Below are positions 56,630 to 64,000 of a stretch of DNA of 64,000 nucleotides, piece by piece. The stretch comes from Pseudomaricurvus alcaniphilus. GTDB lineage: Bacteria > Pseudomonadota > Gammaproteobacteria > Pseudomonadales > Cellvibrionaceae. Numbering within the stretch: position 1 is the stretch's first letter; each line of letters opens with the position of its first letter. A program made the translations under genes and the position numbers. The DNA lies in NCBI RefSeq assembly GCF_011440395.1, contig NZ_JAAOIX010000008.1, positions 186,001-250,000 on the forward strand, given 5' to 3'. Below the pieces are notes generated by a model that was not told where the DNA came from, did not search any database, and saw nothing but the letters and a program-made list of their open reading frames with translations.

Positions 56630-57769
56630 ATGCAGTCGGCGAAAAAAAATAAGAATCAATCGATAATCATAATGGCGCTGGTCGCGCTTAGCGTGTTGCT
56701 GTTTTGGTTGCTGGTGGCCAGCAAGCTGGGGCAATCCGGCGCTGGAACAGCCGGGCAGGGCGGTAGTGCTACCGAGACAGATCGATTTCACTGGAAACTG
56801 GTGACCACCTGGCCCAAGAATTTTCCGGGGCTCGGGGCGGCGCCGGAGAACTTTGCTCGCTATGTAGAACAAATGAGTGGCGGACGCTTGACCATCAGTG
56901 TCTATGGTGCCGGAGAGCTGGTGCCGGCGCTGGGCGTATTCGACGCGGTTTCATCCGGCGGCGCCGAAGCGGGCCACGGCGCCGCCTATTACTGGAAGGG
57001 TAAAAATACAGCGACACCATTTTTCACCTCGATACCTTTCGGTTTAAATGCTCAGGAAATGAATGGTTGGCTCTATTACGGTGGGGGCATGGAATTGTGG
57101 CGCGAGATCTACGCACCCTTCAACCTAATACCGTTCGCCGCCGGCAATACCGGTGTGCAAATGGCCGGTTGGTTTAACCGCGAAATCAATTCCATGGCAG
57201 ACATCAAGGGCCTGAAAATGCGCATTCCGGGTCTCGGTGCCATAGTCTGGAATCGGGCCGGTGGTTCGTCTATCAATATCCCCGGCGGTGAACTCTATAC
57301 CTCCCTGCAAACCGGAGTGATCGACGCTACTGAGTGGGTTGGGCCCTACAATGACCTGGCGTTTGGCTTTTACCAGGTGGCAAAGTACTACTACTACCCT
57401 GGCTGGCACGAACCCGGCCCTACCCTGGAACTGATCGTCAATAAGGACGCCTACCAGCGCTTGCCGCAAGACCTGCAAAAGATTGTCGAAGTGGCGGCGC
57501 GGGCGGCAAATCAGGAAATGCTGGATGAATATACGGGTCGCAATAACGCCGCGCTGCAGGAATTGATTGAAAAGCACGGTGTCGATGTGCGGCCTCTACC
57601 GAAATCCGTACTGCTCGGGTTAAAAAAGATCGCCGATCAGGTGTATCTTGAAGAGGCCGAGCGCAATCCGGATTTCAAACGGGTTTTGCAGTCTTATAAA
57701 GCCTTTCAGAAGTCGGTCAGTGCCTACCACCGGGTATCGGAACAGCCCTATTACGAGATGCGAGAATAG
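56630..57769 (+). CDS. TRAP transporter solute-binding protein (DctP family)
   Basis: Extracytoplasmic binding protein, 379 residues, with an N-terminal hydrophobic segment at about 11-31 that could be a signal anchor or uncleaved signal. The fold signature includes AGNTGVQMAGWFNREINS, LKMRIPGLGAIVWNRAG and ATEWVGPYNDLAFGFYQVAKYY (shown in parts). It resembles the TakP/alpha-keto acid group of DctP proteins by the YYYPGWHEPGPTLEL stretch; the real ligand is unknown. The partner permeases are on the opposite strand at 58251-60154, beyond a thioesterase gene. Confidence 0.88.
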   Translation: MQSAKKNKNQSIIIMALVALSVLLFWLLVASKLGQSGAGTAGQGGSATETDRFHWKLVTTWPKNFPGLGAAPENFARYVEQMSGGRLTISVYGAGELVPALGVFDAVSSGGAEAGHGAAYYWKGKNTATPFFTSIPFGLNAQEMNGWLYYGGGMELWREIYAPFNLIPFAAGNTGVQMAGWFNREINSMADIKGLKMRIPGLGAIVWNRAGGSSINIPGGELYTSLQTGVIDATEWVGPYNDLAFGFYQVAKYYYYPGWHEPGPTLELIVNKDAYQRLPQDLQKIVEVAARAANQEMLDEYTGRNNAALQELIEKHGVDVRPLPKSVLLGLKKIADQVYLEEAERNPDFKRVLQSYKAFQKSVSAYHRVSEQPYYEMRE

Positions 57770-57815
57770 ACCACTGGAACTCCCCTGCGGCTCGCTCTTG
57801 TTGGGCTGTCTTAAC

Positions 57816-58229
57816 CTAAGTGGGCTCTTTAACGATGGAGCGAGTGCGGCCGTTGTCGTCAATGGCGACGTAGACAAAGGTACTCTCAGTGAGTTTTACT
57901 CGCTCCTGGGATTCCGGTGGGCGCAGCCAGACATCGACCAGAACCCGTACTGACGAGCGTCCAACCTCTTCTATTTCAGCGTAGCAGCAAACAGTTGAGC
58001 CCAGTGGTACCGGTCGCAAGAAGGCCATGGTGTCAACCGCCACGGTGGTGACCCGGCCGCGGGCAATATTGGACGCCTTGATCGAACCGGCCAAATCCAT
58101 CTGCGACATCAGCCAGCCACCATACACATCCCCATAGGGGTTGACGTCGGATGGCATGACCAGGGTGCGGGTCATTAATTCGCCTGTGGGTACCGGATCC
58201 TCGTCCAGGTCGCGATAGTCGTTACTCAC
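57816..58229 (-). CDS. Acyl-CoA thioesterase, YciA-like
   Basis: Hotdog-fold thioesterase of 137 residues that hydrolyses acyl-CoAs. The YciA-type stretch VMPSDVNPYGDVYGGWLMSQ carries the catalytic Asn/Asp region, and a C-terminal FVYVAIDDNGRTR follows. The start is a GTG at 58229. It lies 21 bases downstream of dctM on the same strand, so it is probably made with the TRAP permease genes; whether it works with them is unknown. Confidence 0.88.
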   Translation of the reverse strand: MSNDYRDLDEDPVPTGELMTRTLVMPSDVNPYGDVYGGWLMSQMDLAGSIKASNIARGRVTTVAVDTMAFLRPVPLGSTVCCYAEIEEVGRSSVRVLVDVWLRPPESQERVKLTESTFVYVAIDDNGRTRSIVKEPT

Positions 58230-58250
58230 CGTTTGTTCTACCTCATAATC

Positions 58251-59624
58251 TCAGTGCAATTGCGCCGGCAACCAGGTAACCAGTTGCGGCCAAAGGGCCA
58301 GCGCCAACATAAGCGCTAATTGGAGCACAATAAAAGGGAGAACACCACGATAAATCGCCATGGTGCTGACACTGGCGGGGGCGACCCCGCGCAGGTAAAA
58401 CAGGGCGAAACCAAACGGGGGCGTCAGGAAAGAGGTTTGCAGATTGAGGGCGATCATAATACCCAGCCAGATCGGATCCAGGCCCATGGCCAGCAGTACC
58501 GGGCCGACAATGGGCACTACCACGAAGGTTATTTCAATAAAGTCAAGAATAAAGCCGAGCAGAAAGATCACCAGCATGACGATCAGGGTTGCGGTTATCA
58601 CCCCTCCGGGCAGGCCGTTGAAAAACTCGGTGATGACATGCTCGCCGCCAAATCCGCGAAACACCAGCGAGAACAGCGAGGCGCCCAACAGGATGGTAAA
58701 CACCATCACGGTAATTTCCGTGGTTGAGCGAACAATATCCCCGAGCCTGGCGATATCCAGGGCGCCCCGCTGCCAGGCCAGCAATACTGCGCCCATGGCG
58801 CCAACGCCAGCTGCTTCGGTTGGGGTGGCCGCCCCGCTGATGATTGAGCCCAGCACCAGTACGATCAATATCCCCGGTGGCAGCAGGCTGCGCAGCAGCT
58901 CGAACAGGGAGGGACGCTCCAGGTCACTGCTGTCCTGGCCGACCGGAGCCAAATCAGGCCTGCGCAACGAGGTGATAATCAGGTAAGCGATGTAGATGCT
59001 TACCAGCAAAAAGCCGGGCACTATGGCCCCGATAAACAGGTCCCCTACCGACACCGGCTGCGGGTTGAAGATCCCCTGCTGCAATTGCGCTTGCTGGTAG
59101 GCGCTGGAGAGAATATCGCCCAGCAGCACCAGGGCGATGGACGGCGGTATGATTTGCCCCAGGGTGCCAGTGGCGCAGATGGTACCGGTGGCCAATTCGG
59201 CGCTGTACCCCCGTTTCAGCATGGCGGGCAGTGACATCAGGCCCATGGTGATAACAGTGGCACCGACAATGCCGGTACAGGCGGCCAGGAACATACCCAC
59301 AATAACCACCGAGATGGCCATCCCCGCAGGCAGGCGACCGCAGAGGCGGGCCATGCTGTCCAGCAGTTGCTCAGCCAGTTTGGAGCGCTCGAATACCACG
59401 CCCATGAGCACAAACAGAGGCACTGCGATCAGGGTGTAGTTGTTCATGGTGCCGAATATTCTATCCGGGAAAGCGCGCAGCAAGTTGGCGTCAAAATGGC
59501 CACTGAGGATACCCAGGCCGGCGCAGCTCAATGCTGTACCCGCCAGGGTAAAGGCCACCGGGTAGCCGAACATCAGGGCCAGGCAGACACACAGGAACAT
59601 CAGCAGTGGTACCAGTTCTGCCAT
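58251..59624 (-). CDS. TRAP transporter large permease (DctM family)
   Basis: Sodium-coupled transport subunit with about 12 membrane helices, 457 residues. Family stretches include GATVITMGLMSLPAMLKRGY and GTLGQIIPPSIALVLLGDI, plus NLQTSFLTPPFGFALFYL near the C-terminus. It follows dctQ with a two-base spacer, so the two membrane subunits are coupled. It needs the solute-binding protein, most likely the one encoded at 56630. Confidence 0.93.
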   Translation of the reverse strand: MAELVPLLMFLCVCLALMFGYPVAFTLAGTALSCAGLGILSGHFDANLLRAFPDRIFGTMNNYTLIAVPLFVLMGVVFERSKLAEQLLDSMARLCGRLPAGMAISVVIVGMFLAACTGIVGATVITMGLMSLPAMLKRGYSAELATGTICATGTLGQIIPPSIALVLLGDILSSAYQQAQLQQGIFNPQPVSVGDLFIGAIVPGFLLVSIYIAYLIITSLRRPDLAPVGQDSSDLERPSLFELLRSLLPPGILIVLVLGSIISGAATPTEAAGVGAMGAVLLAWQRGALDIARLGDIVRSTTEITVMVFTILLGASLFSLVFRGFGGEHVITEFFNGLPGGVITATLIVMLVIFLLGFILDFIEITFVVVPIVGPVLLAMGLDPIWLGIMIALNLQTSFLTPPFGFALFYLRGVAPASVSTMAIYRGVLPFIVLQLALMLALALWPQLVTWLPAQLH

Positions 59625-59626
59625 GA

Positions 59627-60154
59627 TCAGTTATCTCGCTCGGTGAGAGTCAGCAGCGATCGCAATACTTCGGCCACCCCCTGCAGCGCCAGCAATGCCG
59701 CAAACAGCGGAATCAGGGTCTTGAGCAGGAATACAGCCGGTATCCCGTCGGCGTTGGGCGAACCCTCGGCAATACGCCAGGCATTGACGGTATAGTCCCA
59801 GCTGCTAAACAGGACAAACCCGCAGATCGGCAACAGGAATACCAGGCTGCCAATACCATTGACCCAGGCCTTTTGCCGTTCAGTGTAGTTGCGGTAGAAA
59901 ATATCGACCCGCACATGGCCGTCGCGCTCGAGGGTAAAGGCGGCGCCGAGCAGAAATACGACGGCGTGCAGGTAGCTGATGGACTCCTGCATAGCGATAT
60001 AACCCACCGAAAAGCCGTAGCGCAAAATAACGATCAGGCAGGTGAGCAGCATCATCAACAGGGTTAACCAGGCAACTATGCGGCCCGTCAGGCGAGCGAA
60101 GGAGTCAATGCAGGCAACCACTCGGCCGGCGGCGCTGGGCATAGAGGAGGACAT
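59627..60154 (-). CDS. TRAP transporter small permease (DctQ family)
   Basis: Small membrane subunit of 175 residues with four helices, including LTGRIVAWLTLLMMLLTCLIVILRYGF and QESISYLHAVVFLLGAAFTL (both in part). The frame opens at 60289, but the ATG at 60154 has GGAG about 11 bases upstream and gives MSSSMPSAAGRVVACIDSFA, a normal N-terminus for this family. It is divergent from pstS. Confidence 0.88.
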   Translation of the reverse strand: MSSSMPSAAGRVVACIDSFARLTGRIVAWLTLLMMLLTCLIVILRYGFSVGYIAMQESISYLHAVVFLLGAAFTLERDGHVRVDIFYRNYTERQKAWVNGIGSLVFLLPICGFVLFSSWDYTVNAWRIAEGSPNADGIPAVFLLKTLIPLFAALLALQGVAEVLRSLLTLTERDN

Positions 60155-60282
60155 AAATGTCGCACTCCGTGGCAATGTTATTGAAATTTGGGAGCAGTAT
60201 AGCGGAAAGATCATGGAAAACAGACCACTGCTGCAGGCCGCCAGACTGGCACCGGCCATTCCAGCCATGTTATATTTCGCGC

Positions 60283-60316
60283 CTGTCACATTAGTGTCAT
60301 GTTTGCTTCATAGTAT
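60283..60316 (+). promoter_or_regulatory. Pho box and -10 of the pst operon
   Basis: CTGTCACATTAGTGTCAT at 60283-60300 is two 7-base PhoB half-sites separated by four bases, close to the consensus CTGTCATNNNNCTGTCAT. A -10-like TAGTAT follows at 60311-60316 after ten bases, the spacing known for PhoB-activated promoters, where the box replaces the -35. Phosphate starvation control of pst is inferred from this. Confidence 0.85.
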
Positions 60317-60407
60317 TGTCACCTCTGAGAACTAGCATCTACGCCAGAGTAAATAACCGGGCTTATTCGATACTACTTAAGCCAGACATCTGTCCCAGGA
60401 GGAAACT

Positions 60408-61448
60408 GTGAAAAAAACCCTTATGATCGCAACCCTAGCGGCTACTGCCCTGGGTGCGCAATTCGCCACTGCCGCTCGTGATTACATCAGCGTCGTTGGA
60501 TCTTCTACTGTGTATCCCTTTTCCACCGTTGTGGCTGAACGTTTCGGCAAAAGTACCAATTACAAAACCCCAAAAATCGAGTCCACAGGTACTGGTGGTG
60601 GCATGAAGCTATTCTGCCAGGGGGTGGGTGTTGCCAACCCGGATATCACCAATGCTTCGCGTCGCATCAAGAGCTCCGAATTTGAAATGTGCCAGAAAAA
60701 CGGCGTCCGCGATATTATTGAAGTGCTGATAGGCTACGACGGTATCGTGATTGGCAACTCGGTTGAATCACCCCAGTTGGATCTCACCCTCAAGGAGCTG
60801 TTCCTGGCCCTGGCGGCGGAAGTACCCAATCCGGACGGCTCGGAAACCCTGGTGAAAAACCCCTACAAGACCTGGAAAGACATCAACCCGACTCTGCCCA
60901 ACTACAAGATTGAGGTGCTCGGCCCACCGCCCACGTCCGGTACCCGGGATGCATTCCAGGAATTGGCGCTGGAAGGCGGTTGCGACTCCATTGCCTGGAT
61001 CAAGGCCCTGAAGGACAGCGACAAAGACCTGCACAAGAAGGTTTGTCGTACCGTGCGTGAAGATGGCCCGTTTATCGAAGCCGGTGAAAACGATAACCTG
61101 ATCGTACAGAAGCTCAACGCCAACAAGAGAGCCCTGGGCATCTTCGGTTTCAGTTTCCTCGACCAAAACAGCGACAAGATCCAGGGTTCCCTGATCGGCG
61201 GTAACCCGCCGGAATTCGAGACCATCGCTGACGGCTCTTACCCGGTCTCCCGGCCGCTGTACTTCTATGTCAAAAAAGACCATATTGGCACCATTCCGGG
61301 TATGCAGGAGTACCTGGCTGAGTTCACCAGTGAAGCAGCTTTTGGCGAGGAAGGTTACCTGAGCGAGAAAGGCATGATTCCACTGGGTGACGCCGAGCGA
61401 GCCAAGGTGGCCAACGCTGTGAAGACCCTGCAGAGCATGTCGATGTAA
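60408..61448 (+). CDS. pstS: Phosphate ABC transporter substrate-binding protein
   Basis: Periplasmic phosphate-binding protein, 346 residues, with a signal peptide (about 1-22, cleavage near ATA/ARDY). Phosphate-contacting motifs are GSSTVYPF near 31 and TGTGGGMKLFC near 61, and PPTSGTRDAFQE later. The start is a GTG with a strong AGGAGGAAACT ribosome site. It belongs to the longer marine-type PstS form and is followed by a terminator-like hairpin, then pstC. Confidence 0.95.
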   Translation: MKKTLMIATLAATALGAQFATAARDYISVVGSSTVYPFSTVVAERFGKSTNYKTPKIESTGTGGGMKLFCQGVGVANPDITNASRRIKSSEFEMCQKNGVRDIIEVLIGYDGIVIGNSVESPQLDLTLKELFLALAAEVPNPDGSETLVKNPYKTWKDINPTLPNYKIEVLGPPPTSGTRDAFQELALEGGCDSIAWIKALKDSDKDLHKKVCRTVREDGPFIEAGENDNLIVQKLNANKRALGIFGFSFLDQNSDKIQGSLIGGNPPEFETIADGSYPVSRPLYFYVKKDHIGTIPGMQEYLAEFTSEAAFGEEGYLSEKGMIPLGDAERAKVANAVKTLQSMSM

Positions 61449-61489
61449 GCTTTAAGACTCGTACTAAAGGCAGTTTATACTGCAGTGCT

Positions 61490-61526
61490 AATAGCCTGGG
61501 CCAAAAGTCGCCCGGGCTATTTTTTA
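61490..61526 (+). terminator. Intrinsic terminator or attenuator after pstS
   Basis: A 12-base stem, AATAGCCTGGGC (61490-61501) with GCCCGGGCTATT (61510-61521), one T-G wobble, eight-base loop, followed by TTTTAAC. It lies 41 bases after pstS and before pstC, so it should let pstS be made in excess of the permease genes. Confidence 0.85.
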
Positions 61527-61614
61527 ACTTACCAGCAGATGTTTGCGAAAAGCCGGACCGGCCTGCTTTTCCCAGCCATTTGAAGCCTCATTGAGGTTCT
61601 TGTTTGGACACTTT

Positions 61615-63024
61615 ATGAATACATCCAGCCTGCTGCTCACCATTGTTGTTTTGATTGCCGTGGCCTACTTTTTCGGTCGCCGGCGCTCGGTCTCCCTGGC
61701 AGATACCTCCCAGGGTGGCTATCGCAACCTCAACTCCCTGCCCTTCTATTACGGCACCCTGACCGCGCTGTGGTGTGGTATACCGGCACTGCTGGTAGTG
61801 GCCCTGTGGTTAGTCTTTGACAACACCATTATCGATAGCCTGATTCTCGCCCAGCTACCCGAGCCTGTGCGCGCGCTGCCGGATGGGGAACTGGGCCTGG
61901 TGCTGAACAGCATCAAGAACCTGGCGGCTGAAAATATGACCGCCGGCGACCCGGAACCCTACGTAGTAGCTGCTGCCGACAGTCTCAATCGTATAACCGC
62001 TATCAGCCAGATGGCCATGGCGGTGCTCGGCTTGACACTGGGCATGTCACTGGCGGTATTCTCCTGGTTTCGCATCCAGCCGCAGCAGAAAGCCCGCTTG
62101 CAGGTAGAAAAAGTCTTTAAATTTATCCTCCTCAGCTGTGCCAGTATCGCCATCCTCACCACGGTTGGCATTGTGTTTTCGGTGATCTTTGAGTCGCTGC
62201 GCTTTTTCCAGGCAGTGCCGTTTACCGAATTTATTTTTGGCACCCACTGGAGCCCGCAGATGGCCATTCGGGCCGACCAGGTGGGCAGCTCGGGGGCGTT
62301 TGGTATTATTCCGCTGTTTACCGGCACCCTGCTGATTTCCGCCATCGCCCTGATTGTCGCGGTGCCCACCGGACTGATGACCGCGATATATCTGTCGGAG
62401 TATGCCAGCTCCACAGTGCGCTCGATTGTAAAGCCGCTGCTGGAAGTGTTGGCGGGCATCCCGACCGTGGTCTATGGCTTCTTCGCCGCCCTGACGATTG
62501 CGCCGCTGATTCGCGACGGCGGCGCCTGGACGTTTGAGTTTCTCGGCTTGCAAATGGCCATCTCTTCCGAGAGTGCCCTCGCCGCAGGCCTGGTGATGGG
62601 GGTTATGATTATCCCCTTTGTCTCATCCCTGTCCGACGATGTGATCAATGCCGTACCCCAGGCGCTGCGTGATGGTTCCTTCGGCCTCGGTGCGACGCGC
62701 TCGGAAACCATCAAGCAGGTGGTCCTGCCGGCGGCGTTACCGGGTATTGTCGGCAGTGTGTTGCTGGCGGCGTCGCGCGCCATCGGTGAAACCATGATCG
62801 TGGTTATGGCTGCCGGCCTGGCGGCCAACCTGACCGCCAACCCGCTGGAATCGGTAACCACAGTCACCGTGCAAATCGTCACCCTGCTGGTGGGTGACCA
62901 GGAGTTTGACAGCCCCAAAACCCTGGCCGCTTTTGCCCTGGGCTTGATGCTGTTTATAGTGACTCTGGCGCTGAACTACCTGGCCCTGCACGTGGTGAAG
63001 AAGTACCGGGAACAATATGAGTAA
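61615..63024 (+). CDS. pstC: Phosphate ABC transporter permease PstC
   Basis: Inner-membrane permease of the Pst system, 469 residues. The C-terminal 300 residues hold the classical binding-protein-dependent permease domain, with the EAA-type loop ALRDGSFGLGATRSETIKQV. The first 150 or so residues, with extra helices and a charged loop, are absent from the 319-residue E. coli form. The frame opens at 61543; the ATG at 61615 gives the natural MNTSSLLLTIVVLIAVAYFF. pstA follows with a 16-base gap. Confidence 0.93.
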   Translation: MNTSSLLLTIVVLIAVAYFFGRRRSVSLADTSQGGYRNLNSLPFYYGTLTALWCGIPALLVVALWLVFDNTIIDSLILAQLPEPVRALPDGELGLVLNSIKNLAAENMTAGDPEPYVVAAADSLNRITAISQMAMAVLGLTLGMSLAVFSWFRIQPQQKARLQVEKVFKFILLSCASIAILTTVGIVFSVIFESLRFFQAVPFTEFIFGTHWSPQMAIRADQVGSSGAFGIIPLFTGTLLISAIALIVAVPTGLMTAIYLSEYASSTVRSIVKPLLEVLAGIPTVVYGFFAALTIAPLIRDGGAWTFEFLGLQMAISSESALAAGLVMGVMIIPFVSSLSDDVINAVPQALRDGSFGLGATRSETIKQVVLPAALPGIVGSVLLAASRAIGETMIVVMAAGLAANLTANPLESVTTVTVQIVTLLVGDQEFDSPKTLAAFALGLMLFIVTLALNYLALHVVKKYREQYE

Positions 63025-63040
63025 TCCACAGGATACGACT

Positions 63041-64000
63041 ATGTCTGAAAAACTCAGCACCATCGACCTGGTCAACAAGAACCTCGCCCGCCGCTATCGT
63101 CGGGAGAAGCGCTTTCGCGCCTACGGTATTGCGTCCATTATGTTTGGGCTGTTGTGCCTGGTGATATTGTTTGCCGACATCATTGGCAAGGGACACTCGG
63201 CGTTCCTGCAAACCTACGTGCGTTTGAATGTTGAACTTAGTGCTGAAGCGCTGGGTATCAGCGATATCAACGATCCGTCCCAGTTTGTGCGCGCCAATTA
63301 TGACGGGGTGCTGAGAAACGCCCTCCGGGAGCGCTTTCCGGAAGTGAATAAACGCCGAGAGAAGCGTAATCTGTACGGCATAATCAGTAACGGCGCCGGT
63401 TACCAGCTGCGCGATTTACTGGAGCAAAACCCGCAGCTGATCAATACCCGGGTCGATATCTGGGTGCTGGCCGATGACGACTACGACACCTATTACAAGA
63501 GTCGCAGCAGCGATGGCAGCGAGGCCTACACCGGCCGCTTTTCCGAGACCCAGATAGGCTGGATCGAAGCCCTGATTGCCGACGGTGTGGTGGAAAAGCG
63601 CTTTAACCGGACGTTTTTCCAGGCCGGCGATTCCCGCGAACCGGAGCAAGCCGGTATTCGCGGTGCCATGATGGGCTCGCTGTACACCCTGATTGTCACT
63701 TTTGTGCTGTCATTTCCTATCGGCGTGGCGGCGGCGGTGTACCTGGAAGAGTACGCCCACAAAAATCGATTTACCGACTTTATCGAGGTTAATATCAATA
63801 ACCTGGCCGCTGTGCCATCGATTATTTTCGGTTTGCTCGGTCTGGCTATTTTCATCAACTTCTTTTCCATGCCGCGCTCCATTCCATTGGTGGGTGGTAT
63901 CGTGCTCACCCTGATGACATTGCCGACCATCATTATTTCCAGTCGTGCCGCGATCAAGGCGGTGCCACCGTCGATCCGTGAAGCGGCGCTGGGCATTGGC
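63041..64000 (+). CDS. pstA: Phosphate ABC transporter permease PstA (3' end outside window)
   Basis: The frame is open to the window edge and was translated by hand (320 codons). After one helix (about 28-46) comes a periplasmic insert of about 150 residues as in the DUF3333-type PstA of marine Proteobacteria, then the permease domain begins near residue 200 (GIRGAMMGSLYTLIVTFVLS). The ATG at 63041 has AGGA seven bases upstream; an in-frame ATG at 63017, overlapping the pstC stop, is the alternative. The PstB and PhoU genes are expected beyond the edge. Confidence 0.92.
   Translation, partial: MSEKLSTIDLVNKNLARRYRREKRFRAYGIASIMFGLLCLVILFADIIGKGHSAFLQTYVRLNVELSAEALGISDINDPSQFVRANYDGVLRNALRERFPEVNKRREKRNLYGIISNGAGYQLRDLLEQNPQLINTRVDIWVLADDDYDTYYKSRSSDGSEAYTGRFSETQIGWIEALIADGVVEKRFNRTFFQAGDSREPEQAGIRGAMMGSLYTLIVTFVLSFPIGVAAAVYLEEYAHKNRFTDFIEVNINNLAAVPSIIFGLLGLAIFINFFSMPRSIPLVGGIVLTLMTLPTIIISSRAAIKAVPPSIREAALGIG

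Overview
The window is core chromosome of a gammaproteobacterium of the Pseudomonas/Cellvibrio kind (Pseudomonadales or Cellvibrionales; genus not resolved). I infer this from moderately high GC and from gene order that matches, from memory, two origin-side blocks of Pseudomonas: cox, prlC, aroE, hemF, tsaC, dprA, def, fmt, rsmB, trkA, lpxL-like, glyQS, gyrB, recF, dnaN, dnaA; and rpmH, rnpA, yidD, yidC, mnmE, mnmG, rsmG, parAB, atpIBEFHAGDC, glmU, glmS. Nearly every gene is an intact housekeeping gene. I saw no phage, insertion sequence, CRISPR array, tRNA or rRNA.

Layout. 1-5.2 kb: aa3-type cytochrome c oxidase cluster on the minus strand (coxB, coxA, ctaG, ctaE) with SURF1 and a small DUF2909-like membrane protein. 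5.2-9.6 kb: an unrecognised conserved-looking protein, a YheV-like zinc ribbon protein, oligopeptidase A and a gamma-carbonic-anhydrase-like protein. 9.6-14.5 kb: minus-strand aroE, hemF, tsaC, dprA and a LysM protein. 14.8-20.5 kb: plus-strand def, fmt, rsmB, trkA, trkH. 20.7-24.8 kb: an LpxL-like acyltransferase, then glyQS. 24.8-26.3 kb: a 1.5 kb gene-free gap full of inverted and tandem repeats, the only accessory-looking DNA here. 26.3-32.9 kb: gyrB, recF, dnaN, dnaA on the minus strand. 33.3-42.3 kb: rpmH to parB on the plus strand. 42.4-49.9 kb: the ATP synthase operon with a good promoter and a strong terminator. 50-53.2 kb: glmU and glmS. 53.3-60.2 kb: a HexR-like regulator, uvrD and a split TRAP transporter around an acyl-CoA thioesterase. 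60.3-64 kb: pstS, pstC and partial pstA behind a Pho box.

Replication and segregation fit together. The mnmE-mnmG gap (37.4-38.0 kb) holds several DnaA boxes beside a strongly AT-rich stretch, and sampled G/C counts change sign there, so it is my preferred oriC; a second DnaA-box group lies between dnaA and rpmH. Two parS-like ParB sites lie inside recF, about 8-9 kb from that gap, and both encode the same six residues. ParA and ParB are encoded at 40.6-42.3 kb.

I did not find a clear undescribed system. The items most worth a second look are the duplicated parS sites in recF, the repeat-filled glyS-gyrB gap, the oriC assignment and the unknown protein at 5.76 kb. Start sites were reassigned in several places from Shine-Dalgarno position and family N-termini; these are marked.
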